Source of the DNA: DTWD01 sp963662965
Lineage (GTDB): Bacteria; Acidobacteriota; Vicinamibacteria; Vicinamibacterales; UBA8438
Length of the DNA: 64,000 nucleotides
Direction of reading: 5' to 3'
Assembly (NCBI GenBank): GCA_963662965.1
Contig: OY759970.1
Location: 4,836,001 to 4,900,000, forward strand
The position numbers and the translations under genes are program-made. Numbering within the stretch: position 1 is the first letter of the stretch; every line of letters begins with the position of its first letter. A model generated the notes under the pieces. The model was given only the letters and a program-made list of their open reading frames with translations. It did no database searches and was not told the DNA's origin. Positions 8,326 to 16,290 of the stretch are shown here, in pieces.

Positions 8326-8869
8326 CCTCGGTGAACACCTCAAAAGCGGCCATCGATCGACACTTCAAAACCGGCCACCACACATGTGGCGAGCGAGACG
8401 GATTGAGATCTACCGCAGGGTCTCCCGGTGCGTCTTCCGCTCACGTTGACCACGGCTTCCCGGGCCGTGGCTATCCTACCCGCATTGTCGTGTGTGTCCA
8501 TGTCGGCGATGACGGCCTGTGGAGCCTGTGGGCGGCGCGTGCGCCGTCCACAGCGGGGGGGGAAACGCGCTCCCCCCCGCCGCAGCTCGTCCCGGGCGTG
8601 CGACCGCGTTTTCCATATCGCTGGCGGGATCCAGAGGCCCTCGGGAGCCACTCGACCGACGAGGATGCCGCAAGAGCGCCGCCCGCGCCCGCCCTGTAAC
8701 TACCCCCCTCTCCAGCCACTGTCCCGGATGGTACGGATCAGTGGCCGGGCCGTCGCTGGTGTGTACGGGGCGGCGTTCGTGCGGCGGCGCGACGGTTCCG
8801 TCAGCGCGAGGCGGTGCGCGGCGGGCAGCCAGCGGTCGCTGGTCGCGTCGGTTTGGCTGGGGTCCCCCA
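8326..8869. other. Stretch inside IS21 without a recognisable gene
   Basis: About 540 bp between the left end and istB. It is very GC-rich and has short overlapping frames on both strands with no protein pattern I recognise. The left-end repeats occupy the first ~75 bp. Confidence 0.5.
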
Positions 8870-9622
8870 TCACGCCTGGGATCGCACGTCCGTGTGCAGG
8901 TTGGTCCGCCAGCTGCGCGGTCCACACTTGAGCACGTGCGCGTGGTGGAGGAGGCGGTCGAGGAGCGCGGTCACCGCCGCGGTGTCGCCGAGGAGCTTCC
9001 CTCAGTCGTCCACGGGTCGGTTTGAGGTGAGCAGTGTGGACGCCCGCTCGTACCGGCGCATGATGATCTCGAGCAGATCTTCGGCGGCCGTGTGGGGCAG
9101 CTTGCGCATGCCGAGGTCGTCGATGATGAGCAGCGGGACGACAGTCAGCTCGGCGAGATACGCCTTGCGCGTCTCGGCGAGCGTGGCCTCGGCAAGCTCT
9201 TCGAGCAACGTATGGGCCTCGCGATACAGGACGCGGTAGCCCTGCTGGATGGCGGCGCGGCCGATGGCTTGCGCGAGGTGGCTCTTGCCGGTGCCCGGCG
9301 GGCCGAGGAAGAGGGCATCTTCGCGTTGGCCGATGAAGCGCGCGGTCGCCAGCTCGTAGATGAGCGCCCGATTCATCTTTCTGTTGAAGGTGAAGTCGAA
9401 ACTATCCAGCGCCCGGTCGGGGTCGCGGAAGCGGGCCTGCTTGTGGCGGCGTGCGAGCAGGCGGTCCTGCCGGCGTTGGAGCTCGTCGGCGACGAGCGCC
9501 GCGACGAGGTCGATCGGGGCCATCTGCTCAGTCTGGGCCTGGAGGAGCCGGAGTTCGAGCACATCGGCCATGCCGGACAGCCGGAGCTGGCGGAGGGCGC
9601 GGTCGAGTTCGACGAGATTCAT
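8870..9622 (-). pseudogene. istB: IS21 helper ATPase istB with a premature TGA
   Basis: The AAA+ helper protein of IS21. The first 206 residues are complete: an N-terminal helical domain, Walker A in FLGPPGTGKSHLAQAIG, Walker B in VPLLIIDDLGMRK and the sensor LLTSNRP. After VDD a TGA at 9002-9004 stands where homologues have Trp (VDDWGKLLGDT). Reading through, the frame continues for 43 more codons (LLDRLLHHAHVLKCGPRSW) to the normal stop at 8870, so the change is a single TGG-to-TGA substitution. The truncated protein lacks the C-terminal lid, which probably impairs transposition. The ATG overlaps the istA stop (ATGA). Confidence 0.8.
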
Positions 9623-11211
9623 GAGGTGTCTCCTGTTCTGCGATCGATGAGATCGCGGTAGAGGGTCAGTTGTCGGATGAGCGGGTCGACCTGCCGCAGC
9701 GTGAGTGGGACCGACGGCCGGCGGTCGAGGTACCGTTTGAGAAACCGATAGGTCGGGACACCGAGTTCGAGGGCCGCCATGGCGGCCTCCTCGACGACGG
9801 TGGGGCCGTGCGTCTTGACGAGGGAGAGGACGCCGAGGATGCGGCGGACCCCGGCGGCACCGTCGTGCTGATGGATGTGGTCGCAGATGGTGCCCACCGA
9901 CGGGCCCGCGCGCGAGGCGGCGGCGAGCAGGGCGAGCGTCTTGGCCGGGGTGCGCGCTGGGCGGTCGGCGTCGTTGATCTGATGCCAGCCGCGCGGGCCG
10001 CGGAGATGCTCGCGGAGCAGCTGGCCGGTCGTGGGGTGGAGCACCCGGACCGTGGCCCCGGTCCACTGGACGTCGACGCGCCGGCCGATCCAGCCGGGCG
10101 GGACGCCGTAGTAGGCCGCCTCGACTTCGACGCAGCCATCGAGGTGCACGGTTCGGACGCCGTACTGGTAATAGCGGAACGGCTCGAGGGGCAGGGGCCC
10201 CAGCGCGGGCTGTTCCTCGGCAAACATCACCGCCACCTGGCGCTTGGTAGTGCCGTGGATGCGCGTATCGGCCCAGCGCGTCTCCCAGCGGTCCAGATAC
10301 GCTTGGGCCGCGTCGAGCGTCTCGAAGCGGAGTCCCTGTAACGGCGTCTTCTGCGTGTGGCCGATGCCCGATTCGACTTTGCCCTTGCGATCGGGATCCC
10401 CGACCCGGCACGGCAGCGCGACGATGCCGTAGTGGGCGAGCACGTCGCGGTAGAGCGGGTTCAGTGCCGGGTCGTAGACGTCCGGGGTGAGGACGCCCTC
10501 CTTGAGGTTGTCGAGCACGACGACGCGCACCGTGCCCCCCAGCCGGCGGAAGGCGCGCTCGTGGAGTTCGGCCCAGACGCGCGTGCTCGACCGCCAGAGG
10601 AGGAACCGGACCGCTTTGCGGGAGTAGCCGAGGGTGAGGACGAAGAGCCGCGTGCGGCGGTACTTGCCGGTGTCCGGGTGACGGACCATCGGGCCCTCGC
10701 CGTAGTCGACCTGCGCTTCCTCGCCGCGGGCGGTCGTGATGACGACACGGGCCTCGACGGGAGGGCGGTCGCGCAGCGTGGCGACGAAGCGACGGACACT
10801 GGCGTAGCGCCCCGGAAACCCGTGGTCGTCGACCAGGTCTTGCCAGATGGCCATGGCGTTGCGCCCGCGGCCCAGCGCCTCGACGATCAGCTCGCGATAG
10901 GGCTCGCACGTGCTCGCGCGCGGCGCGCAGCCCGGCGGGGCGAGCGCCGCGAGGTCGGTGGACACCTGCGCCGTGGTGGCCGGTTTTGCGGGGGAAGGGT
11001 CGGTGAACACCGCGGGCGTGGTGGCCGGTTTTGGCGGCCAGTCCCGGGGCCGACCGCCCCGCCCACGCACCGGGACGCCGGCCGTCTTCAGATAGCCGCT
11101 GGCCGTCTCCCGACGGACGCCCGTCGCCTCCTCGATGCGCCGCAGCGACCAACCCAGTCGCCCCAGCGCCAGGACCTGCTGTCGTGTGTGTTCGCTCAAG
11201 ACGTTGCTCAT
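9619..11211 (-). CDS. istA: IS21 transposase IstA
   Basis: 530 residues and apparently intact. The N-terminal HTH (QQVLALGRLGWSLRRIEEATG through ETASGYLKTAG) binds the element ends. The integrase core carries D in EAQVDYGEG, D in VVVLDNLKEGV and E in GKVESGIGHTQ. A Mu-B1-like beta-barrel region follows (YQYGVRTVHLDGCVEVEAAYYG). It is followed by istB with overlapping start and stop, the usual IS21 arrangement. Since istB is damaged, this copy may need a helper in trans. Confidence 0.88.
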   Translation of the reverse strand: MSNVLSEHTRQQVLALGRLGWSLRRIEEATGVRRETASGYLKTAGVPVRGRGGRPRDWPPKPATTPAVFTDPSPAKPATTAQVSTDLAALAPPGCAPRASTCEPYRELIVEALGRGRNAMAIWQDLVDDHGFPGRYASVRRFVATLRDRPPVEARVVITTARGEEAQVDYGEGPMVRHPDTGKYRRTRLFVLTLGYSRKAVRFLLWRSSTRVWAELHERAFRRLGGTVRVVVLDNLKEGVLTPDVYDPALNPLYRDVLAHYGIVALPCRVGDPDRKGKVESGIGHTQKTPLQGLRFETLDAAQAYLDRWETRWADTRIHGTTKRQVAVMFAEEQPALGPLPLEPFRYYQYGVRTVHLDGCVEVEAAYYGVPPGWIGRRVDVQWTGATVRVLHPTTGQLLREHLRGPRGWHQINDADRPARTPAKTLALLAAASRAGPSVGTICDHIHQHDGAAGVRRILGVLSLVKTHGPTVVEEAAMAALELGVPTYRFLKRYLDRRPSVPLTLRQVDPLIRQLTLYRDLIDRRTGDTS

Positions 11212-11430
11212 GCGGCGTAGGAACCGCAGTTCCCCGCCGACGTCAACGTCTCGACTCGCTACGTGTGGTGGCCGGTTTTCAGCTGTCCATCAGTGGCCGG
11301 TTTTGGGTGTCCACCGAGGCATCAATAAATGACGACACGTTGAGAGATTCTGCGAGCCAATCTCGCCAGAGTGTCTCGCAAAGCTGGATGAAATCTTCAG
11401 CCATGTCGGCCTAGCCTACCGCTACGCGGC

Positions 11431-11479
11431 GGGCGGTTCAACGGGGACGGGGGTGAGTCACGCGGGTGCGCGGCGTCTC
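11431..11479 (+). repeat. Terminal-like repeat, copy R4
   Basis: Same sequence as R2. It is preceded by CTAGCCTACCGCT, which is also upstream of R1. It lies directly after the small ORF downstream of the primase. Confidence 0.7.
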
Positions 11480-11627
11480 AGGCGTGGGCGATGAGGAGGA
11501 CGTTGAGACGTTCGTGCGGCTCCAGCGCGAGGGAGCCGCCGGACATTCGGGAGATTTTCATTTTGCGACCTTCCATGAGGTAAGGGTCCACCATGCCTTC
11601 GCCTTGGCCCAAGCGAGCCAGGGTCAT
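11478..11627 (-). CDS. Small hypothetical ORF (49 aa) downstream of the primase
   Basis: ATG at 11627, stop at 11478. The ending KISRMSGGSLALEPHERLN is charged and protein-like. It follows the primase gene in the same direction. I recognise no family, and the duplicated copy at 6445-6594 is identical. Confidence 0.32.
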   Translation of the reverse strand: MTLARLGQGEGMVDPYLMEGRKMKISRMSGGSLALEPHERLNVLLIAHA

Positions 11628-13235
11628 CACCGGTCTTCCGTGTGCAATTCATCTCACCGCATGGCGCCAACACCTCGATCTTCCCGTTTTCGCTCTGCTC
11701 CGTCCGTCGTCGACGTAGTCGCAGTATCTGGGCGAGAGGATCGCTCGATCTGTACGGCTACGACGGCTACCCCGCAGTTTCCTCTCACAAGGAAGCGTCT
11801 AGCCCCAAAACCTGTAACCTACCCGTAGTAGCCGCACCTCACACATCCAGCGGCTCCTGGTGCTCGGACTGTAGCCCGACACCAAGAAACGTCACGCGTT
11901 GCGTCTTGCCCGGATCCTGCGTGAACTGCTCATGGAGCGCCTCACGAAACTGTGGCCGGGTGAGCCGTGTCTGGTCGCGGACGTCGTTGCACCAGCGCTC
12001 GTACGCCGCCCACAAGCCCCCAGACGTGGCAGTCGCCCCCTTCTGCACCACGCACCGCGCCTCGAGGAACCGGGCCAGCGGCATACTGTCGGCGCGATAG
12101 GTTGCGGTTGCGTTGCGCACCACGTCCGGTGGGTTCAATCCGTCCCGTTGCCACGCCAGACACCCCCGCACCGCTCGTGCCAGGATGCCCGGCGCTTCGG
12201 CTCGCAGCTTGTCCTTCAACTCCAGATCCGGGTTGGCTGCAAACGAGCGCGTGAACGGGATCAGATGGATGCGTCGCCAAAAACCTACGCTCGTGTCCCG
12301 AACCACCGGCTTGTGGTTCGTCGCCAGCCAAAACTTGGCCTTCGGTCGGAACGTAAAAAACTCACGATGGAGAAAACGTGCCGTCATCGGATCTCGCCCG
12401 GTCAGTGCTTTTACACGCGCTTCGTTCAACCGACGGGTTTCGCCGCTTTCCGACGAGGTCACGAATCGCTTGCCCACGATCTTGGCGATGTCGTTCGGAA
12501 TGCCTGATCGCTCGTGCAACTCCAACGCCGAGAACGGCAGGTCGTCCGCGTAGTCGCCGAGGATCTCCCCAAGCGTGTTGATCAGGGTGCTCTTCCCATT
12601 GGCACCACCGCCAGAAGCGAAGGCGAGCACTTCTTCGCGACAGTCACCGGTCACCGAGTAGCCGACAAAACGGTCGAAGTAGTCGATGAGTGCGTCGTCG
12701 TTGCCGAAAATATCAGCGACGGTCCGATCCCATATCGGACAGGGTGCGTTCGGGTGGAAGGGGGCTCCCGTTTGCATCGAGATGCGGTCGTCCGGGCACC
12801 CGTCACGTAATTTGCCAGTCTGGAGCTCGACGACCCCGTTGGGCACGCCAAGAAGCCAGGGGTCCGTGTCCCAGTTCTTCCCCGTATCCGCGATGGGCTC
12901 CACACTCCGAGTCAGCACCAGCATATTCGTGAGCCGTTTCCTAGATTCCCCGGCGAACGCCCATTTTGCCGCTTTGTTTCGTCTGTCGCTGTCGGTGATC
13001 TCCAGGACAACCTTTTGGCGCCGTCGCATTGCCTTGAGCGCGAGCCGGTCGAGCTCTCCGCAAGCAGGCTCGTGCCAATGGTGCTGATCGAACAGAAGCC
13101 AGCACCCTCGACGGTAGTCATAGCGGACACGACCCCCATAGCACTGGGCGAAAAACTCCGCGTCTCCCGCCTCGGTCGTCGGGAAGACATTATTGCGCCC
13201 CCGGTTTTCTTGGACACGGATTAAGGGAGAATCTG

Positions 13236-13670
13236 ATGTCCAAGGAGGTAGCGGGAATGGTTCAGTCGAGGAGGGTGCAGGGAGCTGGGTCGGCGCGGAC
13301 GGAGGGAGCCCGAAGGGCGACCGGAGTCGGCGCCGACGCTGCGGCGGCTGGGGCCCGGGCCTTGGCGCCCGGGCAGCGGTGGAGTGCGAGCCGGAAGCGG
13401 GACGTGGTGCTGCGGCTGCTGTGCGGCGAGTCACTCGACGCGGTCTCGCGTGCAGTCGGGGTGGAGATCTATCGGCTGGAGGAGTGGAAGGCGCGGGCGT
13501 TGGCCGGTCTCGAACTCGGGCTGAAGGAGCAGGCCGGTGAACCGGTAGCCGCAGTGCTGGATGCCGCCAAGCGACACATTGGGGCACTGTCGATGGAGAA
13601 CGAACTGCTGCGGGCGCGTGCCCGCGCGGCGGAGCGTCGCCTCCCTTTGGCGACGCGGAGGTCGCGATGA
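13236..13670 (+). CDS. IS481/IS3-like OrfA (HTH protein), copy 1
   Basis: 144 residues from an ATG near the left end. A low-complexity Ala/Gly/Arg N-terminus is followed by a helix-turn-helix-like segment (SRKRDVVLRLLCGESLDAVS and VEIYRLEEWKARALAGLE) and a C-terminal helix with ENELLRARARAAERR. This organisation resembles OrfA of IS3-type elements, where it helps bind the ends. Its TGA overlaps the ATG of the next frame. The copy at 20512-20946 has the same sequence as far as I could compare. Confidence 0.78.
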   Translation: MSKEVAGMVQSRRVQGAGSARTEGARRATGVGADAAAAGARALAPGQRWSASRKRDVVLRLLCGESLDAVSRAVGVEIYRLEEWKARALAGLELGLKEQAGEPVAAVLDAAKRHIGALSMENELLRARARAAERRLPLATRRSR

Positions 13671-14569
13671 TGAGCGCAACGACCTCCGCGACCACGGGGC
13701 GGCGCTATGGTCTCGAACGGGTGTGTCGGACGTGGGAGAGGTCGCGCGCGGCGCTCTACGCGCGGCGGGCGCGTGCGCAGTGCCGAAAGCGGGGTGCTGG
13801 CCCGGCGCGCCGCGGGCCGACGCCCGCGCTGTCGGATGCGCAGCTTTTGGCGGCCATTCGCAGCGACCTGACCCGGTCACCGTTCCAGGGCGAGGGCCAT
13901 CGCAAGGTCCACGCGCGGCTGCGGATTCTCGACGGGATCCGCGTGTCCCGGACGCGGGTGTTGCGTGTGATGCGCGCGCAGGGGCTGCTCTCACCCCACC
14001 GCGGGCGGCAGGGTGACCCGAAAGCGCACGACGGGACGATTGTCACTTCGGCGCCTCAGGTGATGTGGGGCACCGACGGCGTACGGGTGTTCACCGTGGA
14101 GGACGGCTGGGTCTGGACCTTCGCGGCGGTGGACCACTGGAACGCCGAGTGCGTGGGCTGGCATGTGTGCAAGGTGGGGAGCCGTTTTGCCGCCCTCGAG
14201 CCGATCGCGCAAGGGCTCGGGCGACGCGACGGCTCGGTCGAGGCGGACGTGGCCCGCGGCTTGGCGCTACGGATGGACCACGGCAGCCAGTATCTGTCAG
14301 ACCACTTCCTCAACCAGGTCCGCTACTGGGGCATCCACCCCAGCTTCGGCTTCCTCGAAGAGCCGGAAACCAACGGGGTCGTCGAGCGCTGGAATCGCAC
14401 GCTCAAGGAGCAAGCGATCTACGGCCGAGTCTTTCACACCCTCGCCGACGTGCGCGCCGCCGTCGCTGCGTTCGTCGAACGCGACAACCAGTGCTGGCGC
14501 CTCGAAAAGCTGGCGTATCGCACGCCACTCGAAGCGCGCGAGCAATACGAGCTACGCCATGCCGCGTAG
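13667..14569 (+). CDS. IS481/IS3-like transposase with rve core, copy 1
   Basis: 300 residues. After an HTH_21-like region (SPFQGEGHRKVHARLRILDG, VSRTRVLRVMRAQGLL) comes an integrase core with D in VMWGTDGVRVFTVEDGW, D in ALRMDHGSQYLSDHF and E in ETNGVVERWNRTLKEQ, and a C-terminal FVERDNQCWRLEKL. The DDE set is complete. It starts with ATG overlapping the OrfA stop. Compared with the copy at 19613 there are only a few differences (for example Ala versus Ser at about residue 28). IS481 elements usually encode one frame, so the two-frame layout with long target duplications is unusual. Confidence 0.82.
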   Translation: MMSATTSATTGRRYGLERVCRTWERSRAALYARRARAQCRKRGAGPARRGPTPALSDAQLLAAIRSDLTRSPFQGEGHRKVHARLRILDGIRVSRTRVLRVMRAQGLLSPHRGRQGDPKAHDGTIVTSAPQVMWGTDGVRVFTVEDGWVWTFAAVDHWNAECVGWHVCKVGSRFAALEPIAQGLGRRDGSVEADVARGLALRMDHGSQYLSDHFLNQVRYWGIHPSFGFLEEPETNGVVERWNRTLKEQAIYGRVFHTLADVRAAVAAFVERDNQCWRLEKLAYRTPLEAREQYELRHAA

Positions 14570-15378
14570 CGCAAACGTGTGTCCAAGAAACCGGGTGCGG
14601 TACATCGTCGGGAAGACATCCTCCCCGACGTCATAGCTCGCGCAACTGCTGGCGATGCACTCGACCTCGGGTGTGTCCAGCGGAGGCGTGCAACGATGTT
14701 GATTTGTCGCCTGTAGCGCATCGTCGATTGCTTGACGGTCCATACTCCGCCCACGCAACCGGCAACCCTCACGGAAGAGCGTGTCGTTCCGTGCGCCCTC
14801 CGTCACGAAGCTCGACGTTGGCAACGCCCCTGCGCCCGGTCTCGAGCCCCCTGTCGTCGGCGGATGGCGCGTCCTGGCCGCCGCGACGTCAAGCCACGCG
14901 GAGTCAAAAACGGGGAGGTCCTCTATGGCGGGCCAGTCACTGACCCTCTCGTAGAGGGCCCCCGTCTCGTGGACGCTCCCCGGCCCTACGACGCATCCCC
15001 CATCGCCCCGGACATCGATCTCGAGCCGAGCCTCACCCGTGTGAACCCGCACCGTGTTCGGAATTCGGCCGCCGGGATGGCGATAGAACCGATGTTCCCC
15101 TTTCGCGGTACGGGTGGCCATCCGCGTGGGTGGCAGATGTTCATCGGCCCAGGTAACCGCGTCAGGGGAATCGCAGTCAAGCACGACAATCCCCGAGACC
15201 GCCCCGGTCACGATGCCGACGTTGTAGTTCGTGGGACCACCGAACCAGCTCTCCAGCTCGTCGTGTGTTGGACGACGCGACTGGAATTCCTTCCACTTGA
15301 CCGCGGGCCGCTTGTCACCGGGCGGGATGGGCACGAGCGAGAATCCGCGGTTCCAGAGATCCTCGATATGGCGGGGGA

Positions 15379-15660
15379 TCATGCCGGGCCACCCGGGCCG
15401 GCATCACCGGCCTCAGTCTCGTGGGCACCCCCGACCCTCGCCTCCGACCGAGACGCGATCCAGGACTCGATGTCGGCTTCCCGCCAGGCCACACAGCCTG
15501 GAGAGATCCGAACAGGATCGGGAAACTGTCCACGACGGCGCTGCCGCCAAATCGTCGTCGCGGACAGCCCGACACGAGCGGCAACCACCGGAAGCCGAAG
15601 CAACCTCGATGAAGGAAAAGACTCTGACAGGGAGGGGGAGGTCGGTGTGGAATCTGACAT
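15379..15660 (-). CDS. AlpA/MerR-like HTH protein of element A
   Basis: 93 residues. A winged-helix/AlpA core lies in the middle: LLRLPVVAARVGLSATTIWR, then GQFPDPVRISPGCVAWREAD and IESWIASRSEA. AlpA proteins in satellites and islands act as excisionases or activators of the integrase. The stop overlaps the primase start by ATGA, so the two are co-translated. The same pairing (AlpA then replication gene) is seen in element B at 35,526-35,738. N- and C-terminal tails are low complexity. Confidence 0.8.
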   Translation of the reverse strand: MSDSTPTSPSLSESFPSSRLLRLPVVAARVGLSATTIWRQRRRGQFPDPVRISPGCVAWREADIESWIASRSEARVGGAHETEAGDAGPGGPA

Positions 15661-15954
15661 CGGGCGAGGCTCCTCAGAAAAAACAAGGTTTCTGGTGAGC
15701 CGCGCCGCGGCATCGCCATCCCACCTCGCCGAGGCAGGTGACGACCGAAACTTAGATCAGACGATGGGAGTTTGCTCCCACCGGGAGCTCCCTTTGTGTG
15801 CCTCCCCGAGGCACCCGCCGACATCGTCCGTCGCTGCGTAACGCACGCATTCGCGTGCGGTTACATAAAGGTAGCGTGGCTGCGTTGTCTCGTCAAGATC
15901 CACCGCATCCACGCCGTTCCTGGGAACTCCTGACTCGCGTGAGGACTCGTCTCG

Positions 15955-15974
15955 GTGTTACCCATGTGTTACCC
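15955..15974. repeat. Direct repeats beside the left att site, possible integrase arm sites of element A
   Basis: GTGTTACCC occurs twice with an 11-bp period. The position relative to hairpin and att core is the same as that of the AGCTGTCA repeats at 37800-37821. Confidence 0.4.
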
Positions 15975-15977
15975 AAA

Positions 15978-16012
15978 AGGAAAAGGCCCAACCGACAGAG
16001 TCGATTGAGCCC
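15978..16012 (-). terminator. Hairpin terminator left of the att core
   Basis: On the minus strand GGCTCAATCGAC pairs with GTCGGTTGGGCC across a 3-base loop, followed by TTTTCCTTTT. It lies directly downstream of the truncated tRNA segment and probably terminated tRNA-Pro transcription before element B inserted. Confidence 0.65.
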
Positions 16013-16021
16013 TATATGTAT

Positions 16022-16067
16022 TGGTCGGGATGACTGGATTTGAACCAGCGACCCCCTGACCCCCAGT
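16022..16067 (-). repeat. att site (left copy): 46-bp duplicate of the tRNA-Pro 3' end
   Basis: Identical to 37876-37921 over 46 bp, from the encoded CCA through the T arm, variable region and anticodon loop. It then diverges, so it is not a functional tRNA. It marks the far end of element B and also the former tRNA-side end of element A. Confidence 0.9.
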
Positions 16068-16170
16068 TCGAGAGACTCCCGTCCGGATACGTCCGCCGAG
16101 GTGTATTCCTTAGAGATTCGACGATTCGCATTCCAGTGTTGTCCGCTATATCCACTGGCGTCCACTCGGC

Positions 16171-16192
16171 AAGCTGTCAGTTAAGCTGTCAA
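16171..16192. repeat. Direct repeats at the left end of element B (arm-type candidates)
   Basis: AGCTGTCA occurs twice with a 12-bp period. The pair at 37800-37821 at the other end matches 21 of 22 bases in the same orientation, as expected for integrase arm sites. Confidence 0.55.
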
Positions 16193-16200
16193 CTTTCAGC

Positions 16201-16260
16201 GGACGATTCAACGGGGACGGAGGTTAGCGCGGGTGCGCGGCGTCCCACTCGCGGATACTG
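16201..16260 (+). repeat. Terminal-like repeat, copy R5
   Basis: Core ATTCAACGGGGACGGAGGTT, then GCGGGTGCGCGGCGTCCCAC. It lies between the arm-type repeats and hsdR in element B. It is the only member of the family outside element A. Confidence 0.65.
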
Positions 16261-16290
16261 CAATGGCAGGTCAGACTGAGCCGCTGGAAG

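Larger units (their letters stand above)
8326..11319 (-). mobile_element. IS21-family insertion sequence, copy 1
   Basis: 2994 bp with multiple subterminal repeats typical of IS21: CCTCGGTGAACACC at the left and the complement-type GGTGTCCACCGAGG at the right, each with GGCCACCACAC-type inner repeats. A 7-bp direct repeat CATCAAT flanks it (8319-8325, 11320-11326). istA and istB overlap by ATGA. istB carries a premature stop. Confidence 0.88.
8278..11404 (-). pseudogene. Short gene (41 aa when rejoined) interrupted by IS21 copy 1
   Basis: The pieces 11404-11327 and 8325-8278 meet at the 7-bp target duplication CATCAAT and then read MAEDFIQLCETLWRDWLAES to a TGA after NAAPEPCG, 42 codons including the stop. 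The ending AAPEP resembles the middle of a longer unknown protein family, so the present stop may itself be degenerate. Function unknown. Confidence 0.35.
11426..12199. repeat. 774-bp duplication, parental copy
   Basis: Spans the terminal-like repeat, the small ORF, about 210 bp without a clear gene (11628-11838) and the last 361 bp of the primase gene. It is the source of the copy at 6393-7166. Confidence 0.9.
13191..14604 (+). mobile_element. IS with 14-15 bp target duplications (IS481-like), copy 1
   Basis: 1414 bp. Inverted ends: TATTGCGCCCCCGGTTTTCT at the left; TGTACCGCACCCGGTTTCTT reading inward from the right. A 15-bp direct repeat TCGTCGGGAAGACAT flanks it (13176-13190 and 14605-14619). 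Two overlapping frames encode an HTH protein and an rve-type transposase. The second copy at 19578-20991 has exactly the same length. Confidence 0.85.
11839..15382 (-). pseudogene. Prim-pol / SF3 helicase replication protein, interrupted by an IS481-like element
   Basis: Pieces 15382-14605 and 13175-11839 rejoin at the 15-bp target duplication to 705 codons in one frame. The N-terminal ~200 residues are a bifunctional primase-polymerase domain (GFSLVPIPPGDKRPAVKW, VLDCDSP, HFYRHPGG-like EHRFYRHPGG, EIDVRGDGGCVVGPGS). The C-terminal half is a P4/D5-type SF3 helicase: D5_N region DPWLLGVPNGVVELQTG, Walker A in SGGGANGKSTLINTLG, and sensor region KFWLATNHKPVVRD followed by GFWRRIHLIPF. This architecture replicates phages, satellites and integrative plasmids. 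Its start overlaps the AlpA stop (ATGA). Both halves look unmutated apart from the insertion. Confidence 0.85.
15661..16021. other. Gene-free stretch between AlpA and the left att site
   Basis: About 360 bp. In element B the equivalent place holds the integrase. Here no integrase motif is visible in any frame, which suggests element A lost it. The stretch ends with direct repeats (15955-15974) and a hairpin terminator. Confidence 0.55.

Noticed and set aside
9002..11152. A 716-residue frame covering most of IS21 copy 1
   Set aside because: Only its C-terminal 206 residues are IstB. The rest is istA DNA read in the wrong frame, Arg/Pro/Ala-rich with no domain.
16022..16067. A second tRNA-Pro gene
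   Set aside because: Only the 3' 46 bp are present; the D arm and 5' acceptor strand are missing. It is an att duplicate.
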